This document shows positions 27,433-39,262 of a stretch of DNA of 64,000 bases, in pieces. Location: the NCBI GenBank assembly GCA_008921705.1, contig VFFE01007583.1:2179052-2243051 (forward strand), read 5' to 3'. This DNA is from Burhinus oedicnemus. Taxonomy: Eukaryota > Chordata > Aves > Charadriiformes > Burhinidae. The notes under the pieces were generated by a model that saw nothing but the letters and a program-made list of their open reading frames with translations, was not told where the DNA came from and searched no databases. A program made the translations under genes and the position numbers. The number at the start of each line of letters is the position of its first letter. The first letter of the stretch is position 1.

Positions 27433-27559
27433 ACTAAAATAATAATTAACACTGCAACTTGCATATTAAGTTGAATGTATTCAGGTCTGATATACCTACA
27501 TAGGCACACATAACTTTGGGTTTTAATTTGGACCATCTGCTAATCTAAGAAAATCTCCA

Positions 27560-27840
27560 TCTTGCCTCCATGCTGTCTTTTGGGTTGCATCACAGGCTGG
27601 TCTCAGAGCACATGAACTGGACTCCTTTTGGATGAAACTGAACTAGAATATGGCCTTTAGCAGCAAAACAAATACACTCCAGCTACAAGATGGCATTCCG
27701 TCCATGCAAACGGTCCAGAGTTGGTGTAAAGGAAAAATGTCCTGAAAGCTGTATAGTGCAGGAATCGGATCTCCAGTACCAACTCTCTTGCCCTCCACAT
27801 CTGTTCTTACTGGCCTACACTACTTGACAATGTAAGTATA
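27560..27840 (+). repeat. Unnamed dispersed repeat, copy 1
   Basis: This stretch is colinear with 39018-39262. Shared blocks in the same order include TTTTGGATGAAAYTG (from about 27626 here and 39070 there), CCRTCCATG followed by a TGGAG/CCAGAG block, TCTC(C)AGYACCAACT (about 27769 and 39201) and a TGWCAMTGTAA block near the right end. Spacing between blocks is similar in both copies, with small gaps. By eye the match is about 60-70 percent in the better parts. It does not look like CR1 or either LTR here. It starts about 130 bp after the minus-sense solo LTR but shows no link to it. I cannot name the family. Confidence 0.55.
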
Positions 27841-29988
27841 GCTTATGTGGGTGCTATGTGTAATATTATTAATATTTTTCAAAATTTAGTTCTAATCTTT
27901 TGGCTTTATCTTTTCCATCATCACAGTATTTTCAGACTGTTATTTCCCCCTCTCACCTATATAAACAGAAAAACCTCTGACAAGAGTCACGCTGCAGGAA
28001 ATTTAAACAGGATGCTTCCATCTTCTTTGTTTATAACATATGTCATTGTCACACTTGGTTCCACCAGGCGTACGCATTGGAGGTTAGGAAACAGAGATAC
28101 TAAGGAATCTGTAACACAGCTTAAATGATGTTTCCTAGTCAATATTGTAGGAGAGAGACAGACACTGCTGAGGAAGAAAATGTCCTTCTACACTCAAAAT
28201 TCACTAGAAATCCCTATACATCATTCCCTAAAACAATAGCTTAGTGTAACATTTAGGGAGTGATGGATCGATATTCTCATTATGCTCCACATGTCTGTAC
28301 AGGAGACATCCACAGTCCATGGAAGACTAAATTAGTTGGCTAAGTAAATGAGTGTTTATAATACAATAGCACCTGGAGGTCTCAATTAATTATCTCTATT
28401 GTGTTATGCACTGTATGAACTCACTGTAAAACACAGTTTCTATTCTAAATACCTTAGAGGAAGATTCTGAAGCATCTTTTCTGTTGTCTTAATTTTTTCT
28501 TCCATACAAGCTGGAAGGCATAGAAGTAAGCCAAGAATAAATTCTGAAAATCTGACCCTGTGCCTTCTCTAACAAAAAGAAAAAAAAAGGAATGATGATC
28601 AAAATTGTCAGAAACCCTTGTGCCTGTCTCCCAGTACTAATACTGTAGCCATCAACCCCGAGTAGGGCGTTTCACAAAAAGAAAAGTGGTATGAAAACTT
28701 TGTAGGCAGAGATTTCCTGAGGAGGCTTTTCAAGGTTTTTTTCATTTGACACTGTATTTAACTTTCCCAGATAAAAAGAGATTTACATAACAGAAGCATT
28801 ATAATGAATTGCAGAGATACTTGATCACTGGAAGAGACTGGTTAGCAATGTCCAAAAGGGATGGGAACTAGATGTGAGATATAGAAATGATCCTAACTCG
28901 CTGTTTCGTATAGTGACAGGTTTTGTTCAAGGGATACCTAGAAACCCCTGAAAGCACTGTTGTTGCTCCTGTCAGCGAAACAACCAAACCAACCGAAACC
29001 AAAACAAGTTGCCTACAGGAAAAAAATAAATGTGAAATACATGTATGCGTAATGAAATATACGACAAGGACTACCTGACTATCTAAAGATGAAGAAAGAT
29101 AAAGTATTCACGGCTACAGATGCTGACAAATCTAGTCAAAACAAATTCAATTCACCATTGTCTGTAATGGACTCATCGCTAGCCTCAAATTAAGCCTTTT
29201 ATTATCCCAGTTTCTATTTTACATTTAAACTAATTTATAAAACCTGGTATATTCTGACACTTTCCCCACACTAAACCAGTAACCTGCCCCGCCTGTGGCC
29301 CTTCTGGTAAGCTTCCATCCGCTGCCAGGGGTTTGGCAGTCTCGAGCTCCCAGAGAGTCCAGGAGCCTTTCAGGAGCAGCATAATGGGAAGACAGGTCAC
29401 TTCATCAGAGTTGCTGGTGGCCGCTGGTGCCACCAGGAAATCTCATGAGTTCTAAGCAATTTTCCAGTTCTCAGAGAATGGGATTTTCTTCACAGTCAAG
29501 AGTATTTCTCTGTGTGGTGAGTCCCAGGCTGGACACAAAAAAAGGATTTGACCTTTTGTTGGGAAGTGATGCAAGAGAAGCTTTTCACATTTTAAGGCAC
29601 CTTAATTTTAGTCAAAAGGAAAAGAAGGGGGAAATGGCTATCTGCGTCTACTACATTGCGTAGAATCCCATTTTCAGACAGGCTTCTTAAAGAACTCACT
29701 CTTCCCATCAGAAATCTAACTCCATGGTTAAATAACATTCTAATTTTAACAGGTCTTTAATGTCTTACTAATGCAGGCAGCCTTTCTTGGCCTCTGTTTT
29801 TGAGCAGTACACCCCTTAGTGGCTTCAGACAGAACTCTTCCATTAGTCTTCAGCTCTGAAGTATCCCAATTAGACCTAAAAGTTAGGCAAAAAGTAAAAG
29901 GAATACTGCTCTCTCTTTGCAGATACCCTTTTTTTAAGATCCTCTACTAAGAGTATTAACTTGGATTTCCTGATAATTAGGGCTTTGC

Positions 29989-30020
<32 letters not shown>

Positions 30021-32105
30021 AGGGCTGCAACACACCTCTGTCTGCTCCCTTTCTGCTTACAGCAAAGGTTTTAACTCAAAATAAAAACCAGGGAGAGCTG
30101 GACCACAACCTCAAAGACAGGGCTTATAATTTCCCACAAATATGGATGATTTACGTCTAGACCTGTACCAAGCATACACGTTTCAAAGCAGCTGGTGAGA
30201 CTTTGTGAGCTTAAGTGCAAAGATGGAGGTCCAGGCTAGCAAGTCTTTCTCAAACAGAAAGAAAAAAAATTAAAAAAAGTTGTTGAAAATCAAGTAGAGA
30301 AGGTTGGTCATTATGTAGAATCTTTAGTGGAGATATGAATATGAGAATATGAGAAGAACAATTAACACACTCCACACATGAATTACTCCACAAGGTAACT
30401 CAGTATAATACAGTTGATTTCAGCAAAGTTATGCTAGATTATGACAGCTGCAAAGTCAGCCCTGCAGGCTGGCTTACCAACTCAGTGCAAATGATAACCT
30501 AATCAGAAATATAGTAATGCATTTAGGAAGATATAATAATCGTTTAGAGACGTGGCCCTTCTCTCCTCCGGTGAAGGAAATCCAAGTACCAGGAGCTTTC
30601 TTAAGCAAGGATGTTGCAGGGAACGCAGCAGAATCAGTGTGATGGAAAGCAGCAAGATGGCACTGATGACATCATGGCATTAACATTTTACATTGGCTTA
30701 CAGTAACAAAACCATTGTCAGTCAGTGTGTAAAGGCTTGGACAGACTGCTCAGAATGGTACCTTTATATCATCCATTACATTTGTCAGGTACCAAGTGTT
30801 CAAGAACTTTCGGGAGTAAGTGGAAACATAATGATGGGCAAATGGACACTAGGACAGCACGGATATGGTATATTAGAGCTTTATTTTGATGTACTTACTC
30901 ATCTTCAATCTTTGGCATATTACTGGAAACAGGCAAGACAGTGATATGTATCATGGTATCATAGCAGGGCAGGAGCAGAGAGTTCAGTGCGAGTTGCAGA
31001 TTGATGACTGTGGAAAGGGAGGAGGACAAATGCGTATCACTCACACGACTGACAGAGCAGAAGTGCAGATCTTAGCCAAAACTTGAAGGCAAGACCAAGT
31101 AGGTCAGTCAGTATACTGTAATCTCAGCACAGCATATGCTGATGTCCTCTGGATTCTTCAGAGGTGACAGATGTCTTTTGTCTATGTTAAGCAAATACCA
31201 CTAAGGCAACAAGAAAGGACTCAGAAAAAAGGCAGGATTTAGTTATATTTTATTGCTTATGCTCTATTTCTTTGTTTTACAGCTTTTCTTCTGCACCTCA
31301 GTATTCCTTCATGTTTTCCTTTGTGTACCATAGCAAATACCCCATATACTTCAAAATGCTTAGATTTCCTCATCTGTATGGTTTATTTTGTGCTCTAAAG
31401 TGATGAGGAAGCATTGAAGTATCACTGCTGCACGCAATGTTTCAATGATTAAAAAATGATAAATTAGAAAACTGGCAGAATCACTGCTACAGGTAAAAAA
31501 AACAGTCAGAAATACAAAAGCACTAAGGCTGGAAGAATTTACTTCAAGCTCATGGCTATCTATATTCTGTAAGACATCATCTTCACTCTAAAATCAAGTA
31601 ATCAGTGGTGCCTGGATCAGCACTGCTACTCCCATGTAGCTGTGAATGATGTTCCCTTAATAAAAAAATGCCTCCCCATACCCTATAAGTCATCTGTGCA
31701 TCCCCAAAAAGGGATGAGAAAGCATTCTATGACAGTTATATGGAATTTAGAATCTCTTATTGGTGAAATGCATGAACTATGATGCTTGCAGCTATGATAG
31801 AGAATAGAAACTGTATGACTAAAAGGGAAAATGAACTGAAGACTACTACAAACTGACTGCAAATAAGTTGCAACATATTCTATTCCATGTTGTTTTGAAA
31901 ACTTGACCAGGGTTTCTACCAAGGAAGCAGGATGCATAAAGGACATCTAATTGTTCAGACCTGGACAGTGGTTTCTGTAATGAAGAGAAACTTCAACATT
32001 TTGCACACACTTTTGGAATGTGTGTATAATTACCTAGATTTGTCCAATCCAATACCGAGGACCTGACAAACATGTATATGGTCTTTGGAACAATTTCCTG
32101 GAAAA
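27841..32105. other. No gene recognised; contains the T27 tract and an unassigned open region
   Basis: Mostly AT-rich non-coding DNA. The only part that stands out is 30693-31086, where two overlapping plus-strand frames of 83 and 66 codons follow each other. Their translations are not low-complexity but match no family I recognise. Confidence 0.5.
29989..30015. repeat. Poly(T) tract of 27 bases
   Basis: An uninterrupted run of 27 T, the longest homopolymer in the window. On the minus strand it reads as poly(A). The minus-strand sequence upstream of it was checked for a retroposed gene or SINE body and none was recognised. Confidence 0.95.
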
Positions 32106-32189
32106 CCAAACCAAACCAAACCAAACCAAACCAAACCAAAACAAAACAAAACAAAACAAAACAAAACAAAACAAAATAAAATAAAACAA
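32106..32189 (+). repeat. Microsatellite (CCAAA)7 grading into (CAAAA)n
   Basis: Seven perfect CCAAA units at 32106-32140 run into about eight ACAAA/CAAAA-type units, then two AAAAT units, ending near 32189. The change of unit along the array fits C-to-A (or reverse) drift within one pentamer array. Open frames across it on both strands encode only Pro-Asn-Gln-Thr-Lys or Phe-Cys-Val-Leu repeats and are artefacts. Confidence 0.97.
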
Positions 32190-34561
32190 ATAGCTTCCTC
32201 CTTTCCCCCAAAACCACAGAAACAAACAATACAGATTTTTGGCAAAATAATCAAAGTACCAAAAATTAAAATAGATCATATTGACATCCTGGTAGTTTTA
32301 AAGAATTTCTTTAAGATTTCAGTTTACGCTAAATGTGTTTTGGCAATAGGTCATAGGTTAGCTTTGGAAATCTTTAAGCATCTGAATGCATCTACCTGAA
32401 TAACTACAAAGAAGAGGAATTATCAGGAGATCACACTCTTGAGTACTGCGCAGATGACTAGGCAGACCTATCAAATGTGAGTTAATTGCTACTAGTTGAA
32501 TCAGATTATAGACTTTGACATAGGCACTTGTCACTTCTCCTGAGTGGTAAGGGTCAATGAGTATATAAAATTAACATTTCTTGGAAATTGTGTCAACAGT
32601 GGCAACTAAAGAACATGTCAAAAGTCGCCTGTCAGAGTGGAATTTTCCTGTACATGCTTCATATAGACACAGATAACAATTTAATGAAGGCATTCAAGAA
32701 GTAGACCCAAAATGCTGGTTTTTACCAAAAGTAGAGTAAATTGAATCCTGTTTAGAAGAAGTTGCTAAAGAATCCACTATCGTCATTACTTTAACTATTA
32801 CTAATATTGTTAGCTACTATTACAATATTTTAGGGTATCCCATCGAGTGCTGGCCTACTGGTGGAAAGAAGTAGTTATACACCAGAGAATACTACTGTTA
32901 CCTGGTGTGGTACTTGGAGTTAACAACATGTCACCAGATGGCATGGGACGAAAACATACAGGTGTGGTTCTGATAGCTTTGGTTGCAGAACTCAAGATGG
33001 GCTATGCACACACTTTTTCTCCATTAGAAGACATTGGTGAAGCTCAAAGGTTGTTAGAAGCTTGGAAAACAGTTTTGTTTTGCTTTCTGTAGTTGTGAAG
33101 GCAGCAATCTCAATCCAATTCCGCTGGTGAAATTATTATAAAAACCCAACAACAACAAACTAAAAGACTTGGCTCTGCAAAGAAAATCATCCACTTTGTT
33201 AAAACTGAATCTCCAAATGTTCTGAGTCTATTGCTTCTCTATTTCTCTTACAGAGGGATGAATGAAGCACACAAGTACTGATGATTGGCTGGACTTGTTT
33301 GCAACAGCTGCAGGAGGAGTTGCCAAATCTGGTTTCATATAAGGTAGCCTAAGTGCCTGGTAAGCATTAAAATTCATTTCCTTTCTTTAGCACACATAAA
33401 AGTACACTATTGCCATAGAAAATATGACTAAATCCTTAAATGCAGTATGCTTTTCTTGGTCAACTTGCTTCATGCTGTAGCAAGAACTTAATCTACACAT
33501 GTCACCTCCTTCGTGGCTCGCTTGACCTTACTGTCAGATATTTTCCATGAACAATTGCCAACATCTTTTTTCTTAATATGCTGCTAGAATCCTTCAAAAG
33601 CTCAGTGGCAAATACATCTAAATGTGTGTGGTAGTGGAATAATACTTTCTTTTGAAAACAATCTTCCATAGAAATCCCTTTTAGAATTAAAACTGAAAAA
33701 AAAAAGAAAACTCACCTCAAACTAAATGCTCAGCTAAGAGGAAGATTGTATCACAGCTGTTATTTCTCTGTTTTATTCACTGTTGGTTTTCTCCCTTCAG
33801 CCGACTGCTCTTTCTTTAGCGTAGAAAAATCTACTATTGAAAGATGGCCATTTCTGTCTTTGAAACTGAGGGCCAAACAACAGCACTTAACCCTTTGGCA
33901 GGAAGCCCACGAGCTGCTGTCTATTAAGACATAGGAGCCAGAGCCATTGTTCTTTGTTCTTGCTCTATAAAAAGAAGGAAAACGCAGGCTGTGCAACACT
34001 TTGCATGACACAGCCTTCTCCCACCTAAGTGCCAATACCATCCGCTGCTCTTTTCCCACATGCTGCAGAATACATTGTATTTTGGGGTCATTCAGAGCAA
34101 GCAAACTTTTCAGGGGGTAAAGTTGTCTGAGAATCCTTGATGTCCTATTCTGATTCTTTCACCGCACTTTCCATTGTAGTAGCTGAATACTTTCCAGTGC
34201 TGTATGAAGAAATATGATGAACTTCTTTTTAACTCCTATCCAGTGTATAGAGCGTGCTGGATTTTTCTTTAAACATGATGTGTACACACCCCTACATCCA
34301 CCCACATGTATGATACCAGAGAAGATAAAATCAAGGAAATGTGCCTTGCACTTAAAGCAGAAGGTAAGCTGCAAAGTCCTTACTTCTTGCAAAAGGCCTT
34401 TGCAGTCCCCCACAAAGGAAAAATCCCTACTGTAGAAAGTTTCTTTCTTCTATGGGAAAGAAATTTGTCACTGTGGTTGACTATCTGGGTTAACTATTTC
34501 CATGCCTTAGTTCTTCAGTTAGGTAATCTGAACGTAAGATTTTGAGTGTTTTGAATGAGGA
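32190..34561. other. No gene recognised; possible non-coding exon inside
   Basis: Between the pentamer microsatellite and the truncated CR1. An 81-codon frame at 32847-33092 is not recognised. At 33254-33359 a strong splice acceptor and a donor bracket a 106-base segment with stops in all three frames. At 34363 AAG followed by GTAAGC is another donor-like site without a convincing acceptor. Confidence 0.45.
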
Positions 34562-35047
34562 GTGAGGTTGAGGGAGGTCATTCTCCCCCTCTACTCGGCA
34601 CTGGTGAGGCCACAACTGGAATACTGTGTCCAGTTCTGGGCTCCCCAGCTCAAGCAGGACAGGGGACTACTGGAGAGAGTCCAGCGTAGGGCAACAAAGA
34701 TGATTGGGGGATTGGAGCACCTCCCTTATGAGGAAAGGCTGAGAGAGCTGGGACTCTTTAGCCTGGAGAAGAGAAGGCTGAGGGGAGACCTTATTCTTGC
34801 TTGTAAGTATCTAAAGGGTGGGTTGAAGGAGGATGGAGCCAGACTCTTTTCAGTGGTTCCCAGCGACAGGACGAGGGGCAACGGGCACAAGCAGGAACAT
34901 AGGAAGTTCCATTCAAACCTAAGAAAAAACTTCTTTACAGTGAGGGTGACAGAGCACTGGACCAGGCTGCCCAGGGAGGTTGTGGAGTCCCCTTCTCTGG
35001 AGATTTTCAAGACCCGCCTGGATGCAGTCCTGAGTAATGTGCTCTAG
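34562..35047 (+). pseudogene. C-terminal fragment of CR1 ORF2 (open, 161 codons)
   Basis: This is the end of the CR1 polyprotein, downstream of the catalytic reverse-transcriptase motifs. It has no endonuclease or polymerase active site and cannot work alone. It stays open for 161 codons to a TAG at the expected place just upstream of the 3' UTR. Recognisable blocks are [15 protein letters not shown] near the start, [14 protein letters not shown] in the middle and [19 protein letters not shown] near the end. The first Met is simply the first ATG after the truncation point, not a real start. The lack of frameshifts suggests a younger insertion than the damaged copy near the right edge, but the stretch is short and chance could explain it. 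An open frame on the opposite strand (34726-35010) is a shadow. Confidence 0.9.
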
Positions 35048-35143
35048 GCAATCTCGCATCAGCAGGGGAGCTGGACTAGATGATGTCTAGAGGTCCCTTC
35101 CAACTCTAAAAATTCCATGATTCCATGGTTCCGTGATTCCGTG
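34562..35143 (+). mobile_element. CR1 LINE, 5'-truncated 3' end
   Basis: This plus-strand fragment starts abruptly around 34562 inside the region after the reverse transcriptase and runs to a CR1 3' terminus. The tail holds four tandem octamers at 35112-35143: ATTCCATG, ATTCCATG, GTTCCGTG and ATTCCGTG. Just before them is the conserved CR1 stretch TAGAGGTCCCTTCCAACTCT. Its protein-level match to the minus-strand CR1 at 61538-61800 is clear, sharing [16 protein letters not shown] and the [18 protein letters not shown] block. The tail sequence and 3' UTR differ from the other CR1 copies here, so it belongs to a different subfamily. Abrupt 5' truncation is the normal product of incomplete target-primed reverse transcription. 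Confidence 0.96.
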
Positions 35144-36383
35144 AAGGGCTGGTCATAACCTGGTGCTCTGGAGGGTGCTGTCCTGGGAGACGGAAGACAA
35201 AACCTCTGTGCCTGAGTTTCTGAGAAGAGCTACATGTTCCCTATGTCCTGAGCTTCCTGCCTGGATATGCTGGAGTCATCCTGTTCTCCACTGCTACCTG
35301 CTCAAATACCTTTAATTCAGAGATAATTCCATTTTGCCTGTTTCTTTATCATTAGCTCCCTGGATATTTCCATGAAAGTTGAACTGCTGTTGCTAGGGAG
35401 ATAATCCATTTCTACTGATTAGTCACCCTCTGCTGTTATAAGTGACTTTAGAGCTAAAAAGTTCACCTGGCCATCGGTTCTGATGTCACGAGGATTGGGG
35501 CCCCATGGCAGAGAAAGTGGAAATCAAGCAAAACAACAGTGCTCATAAAAACAAGACAATTCTTTCAAAATTATGGTGAATTCTTTGGGAAACTCAGCAT
35601 AGAAATAAAAAAAAATAGAATTTAAAAAAAAATCTCTGAGTCATTTAACAATTTTTTAAACTAAATCCAACCTTTACTGACGTTTGAAAGCACTAAGGAA
35701 ATGAACTCATTTTTTGGATGGGTAGAATCCTTTCTATGGCACAAATTATTTTTCGGACTGATTTTCTATTAAGACACTCTCACAAAATGAATTTCTAGTT
35801 TTATTTTAAAATCTATTCAGTTTTGAATGAGTCACTCAGTGCCTACACATAAGGGAATCTTGCAGTCCAAATACTATTTAAGACTCGAAATGAAACCATG
35901 TTTTATGTCTGAATAGTGAACTATAATTACCTCAGTTTATAACTGTCAAGAAAAAAAAAAAAAAGCAAAAGGAAAAGAAAAGCAAAGCAAAGCAGCAGAC
36001 TTTATTCATCCACACAGCATATACTATTCACCTTTTATTTGGAAATCTACAGACTGACCCCCAAGACTAAACAGGAAATCCAGAATTCAGGAATGACAAG
36101 ACAGCAGAAAATGGAAGCACATTCTGCTTCCCACGAACAACATCATTCATGCTTTTATGAACTCATTTAACAAGTTTAGCTATAGGGTAAATGTCACTCT
36201 CTGTGTTAGACTGTATATCTGGATCTCTGTCTCATTTAGACAGACAGAACGAGGTGACCTGTAAGTAAGGAATCCTTTTTCTCCAAACCAGATGACTTAA
36301 TTTCAATAACCTGACATCATTGTGTTTATACAGTGTAGTGTTTTACAAGAATTCAAATGTGCGTGGTGAGTAGAAGGTATATA
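35144..36383. other. Spacer between two CR1 fragments
   Basis: No gene, RNA or interspersed repeat recognised apart from the A-rich tract near 35951. Confidence 0.55.
35951..36000. repeat. Purine-rich low-complexity tract (A14 then AAAGS-type units)
   Basis: Fourteen A are followed by GCAAAAGGAAAAGAAAAG and two AGCAA-like units. This is A-rich simple sequence with no recognised element body on either side. Confidence 0.85.
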
Positions 36384-36437
36384 GAAAGATGATCTTTAAA
36401 GTCCCTTCCAACTGAAACCATTCTATGATTCTATGAT
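36384..36437 (+). mobile_element. CR1 3' terminal fragment (about 54 bp)
   Basis: The sequence carries the CR1 terminus AGATGATCTTTAAAGTCCC, then TTCCAACTGAAACC and two octamers ATTCTATG at 36420-36435 followed by AT. Only the last part of the 3' UTR is present, so it is an extreme 5' truncation. The octamer sequence matches the type seen in the minus-strand CR1 at the right edge rather than the ATTCCRTG type 1.3 kb upstream. Confidence 0.9.
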
Positions 36438-39017
36438 AAACCTCAGGGCATAACAATTGCTTTGGTTAAAAGCAAAGTATTTTCTTTTTACCTTTTTTGT
36501 AATTCTAGAAATTTTCAGTTCAAGCCCATTTTACAAACTAAAAGATGTGATTTTATTAATTTTATGATTTGTAATCTCATCATAACTGTCTACTCTCCTT
36601 GCTCTCCTAAGACAAAGTGCAGCTGAATATAACCCTCATTGTAGAGATGCTACTATATAAAGCAGAAGTATTACTCTGCTAGGTGAAGGACAGGATTATT
36701 CACAGTACTGAGAATGTTGTCCTAAGATTTCTAGATTGATCTATTTTGTCCATTTTTTTGGTATTTTAGGAAAAGTTCACAGGGATCAGCATCTACCCAG
36801 TAGGTAAGACGTTTAGGAGTTTAGCAATTGTGGCTTTGCTTTAAAGCTGTCTTACAGTCCCTGGAAAGCAATATGCATATCACTTTCCTCTCTGTATCAA
36901 TATGATGTTAAACTCCATTGACAACAATAGGAATAGCTACAGAAATATCTGTTTTTCTGCTTTATTTAGGTGCCCTTACATTGACATTTAATGTTAGTCA
37001 GTCAAATGGAGTAAGGAAAAATTTCATATGGAAGACGCTTGTGACAATTTCTCCACAAGGAGGTTAAAGCAAAACAGATGACACATTTTCCCAGCAAAGC
37101 ATGATGCCGTGTTTTATGATAATCCATTTTGCCACAGAATACAGTCAGTGAAATGTTTCCTTTTCACAAGGAACAATATGAATAGAAAGTCTTAATTTTT
37201 TTATCTCCTTCCACTGTAGCCATGTCGACTGAGAGAAAGAAATATATTTGATGATTTTTTTCAAAATAATAATGAAGTAAGAGGGAAAATGTGTCTATAT
37301 TTTTTATGCCTAGTCTGAGAAAGCCAGTTAGTCAGCATTGAAGCTTCAGTAAGCGTGTATGTGAGATATCAAGAACACATTTCCTGACAGGCATGTCAGT
37401 TTACAGAGTTAGTAATGATTACAATATTTCTTCAGAGTGGAGAAAAAAGTTGTGAAAAGAGAACACTTCATTAAGCATTAGAGGAGGAGGCATGACAAAG
37501 CTTAGGAGGTTTGTGTAGTAGTGACACACTACAAACAAGAATGGGTTAATTCCCATTAAATACAAATATAGAGAGCCTTACTGCCTGACAGTAATTCTGG
37601 TCCTGTTAAGGAGATGCTGGAATTGTTTCTTAACCCTTTGACTTTACCTGTCACTTCAAAGTGCATGTATATAACGGGCTGGAAGAATGATCTAGCTTAT
37701 TTCTATATGTTTTGCCAGAACAGGACAAACATAAAGGAATTACTTGGAGGAACAGAAAGGAATGTCTGCTATGTAAGTCTTAACAGATATTTTTTTTCTG
37801 ATTCAAAAGAAAAAAAGCCTGAGAAAGACTGGCAGGGGAAGATGTATTCAAGTAATATGTTTAATTTCTGTTTCCCCAGCTCAAACAACTGTGCATTTTA
37901 AACATTGTTAGGAGGTCTGTCAGCATGACATTGGAGTTCAGTGTAATGAGTAAAGGTTTCCAGTGCTGTCCCCATGAATGACCTCCATTATCACCTCAGG
38001 CATGTTCCCATCTCCCATTGTTTATCTGGCCAATTAATAAACCATACGGGCCAGGGACCGTTTCTCAGTCTGTGAGGCTGCTATGAGGGAACCCTGTCTC
38101 AGTAGGAGGCAATATATCCTACTGGAATGCAAATGACAATAATTCAATAAAAAAAAGTTGAAGAAGTAAAGCGAAAAACTTATCTGATGTGACTGTGAAC
38201 AGATTCTTGAATGGCTTATTTGCAAAAAAAAAGCCACTTTACATCAGGTAAACCAGTTGGCAAATTCGGATCAAATTTAACAGATTGCACCAGCCGATTA
38301 TTAAAAAAAATGAAACTATATGGAAGTTTTCAAGTAATGGGAACACTTCATTTACTGGGAAAACTGTCAGGGAAATCCGTGTGTCATTCACAAGTCAAGG
38401 GGAAATTCATCCTTTTCACTAACTTGTGAATTCACAATGGATGTGGGAGACCCCAATTCCAATGTATAAATTTCCAGAGTGAATTTGCCACAACTTGAAC
38501 CACAAACCCTAGTCTCACATGAAGTAACAGGATGCTCCTTAAGGAAGTTATGGACAATGCTTGTGAATATATATGTATGTGCTCTTATTTAAAAAGGACA
38601 AAAATAAAATGAAAAGTTATTTTCTTGAAAAAAAAATTGTTTACTTACCAATGTATTGTTCAAAATTTGTTGATTTTCAAATTGACATGCTATCAATTTT
38701 TATTTGTTTATTATTGGTTTTGTTTTTCAACAGGAAAACTAGGAAATCCCCAAGAACAAAATTTTTCTCAATTTTGTCAAACACATGCAAAAAAGAAAAA
38801 AAGAAGATTGACAGAAAGAATCTTTGAATTTGTGATCAATTTTAATGGCAGGTGAAAGACTTACAATTGGGTGATTTCTGCTCTTTTCATGAAAATCATA
38901 CTGTCTTTTGCATTTTTGTATAATTTTGGAAAGCAGTGACATGACAATTTTTATTGACTTCACTTTCTGTTTTACGATGGACTGTGTTTAATGTTTTCCC
39001 TTGATCATTCCAACTTA
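36438..39017. other. No gene or repeat recognised
   Basis: AT-rich non-coding DNA between the short CR1 tail and copy 2 of the unnamed repeat. Open frames up to 95 codons (37614-37901) show no domain. A small imperfect palindrome at about 37512-37537 (TTTGTGTAGTAGTG and CACACTACAAA) is the only structure noted. Confidence 0.55.
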
Positions 39018-39262
39018 CTCCATTTTGGTTCATATCATGGAAGGACACTGGACCATGCGAAAGGATTCATTTTGGATGAAATTGTACCTGAAGATGTGAC
39101 CCTGGAGCACGCTTACTTCTGCTAGCAATCCCATCCATGGAATCAGACTGGAGCTAGTCCAAAGCTAAGCACTAAAGCACACATCGTATGGATGTTTTGT
39201 TCTCAGCACCAACTGTTGTCCAATCCTAGTAGGTAACATGATGTCACTGTAAACATAAGCAT
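39018..39262 (+). repeat. Unnamed dispersed repeat, copy 2
   Basis: Diverged colinear partner of 27560-27840, in the same orientation. It begins near CTCCATTTTGGTTCATATCATGG and includes CATTTTGGATGAAATTG, CCATCCATGG, TCTCAGCACCAACTG and GATGTCACTGTAAACAT. No long open frame, polyadenylation tail, octamer tail or target duplication was seen. The ends are approximate, set where the match with the other copy fades. Confidence 0.55.

Noticed and set aside
31993..32399. Several open frames across the pentamer repeat on both strands
   Set aside because: They encode only repeats dictated by the microsatellite and are compositional artefacts.
34306..34368. Possible exon ending at an AAG/GTAAGC donor-like site
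   Set aside because: No convincing splice acceptor upstream and the translation is unrecognised; single donor-like hexamers are frequent.
37512..37537. Imperfect palindrome TTTGTGTAGTAGTG...CACACTACAAA
   Set aside because: Very short arms with mismatches; no flanking duplication or second copy was found, so chance is the simplest reading.
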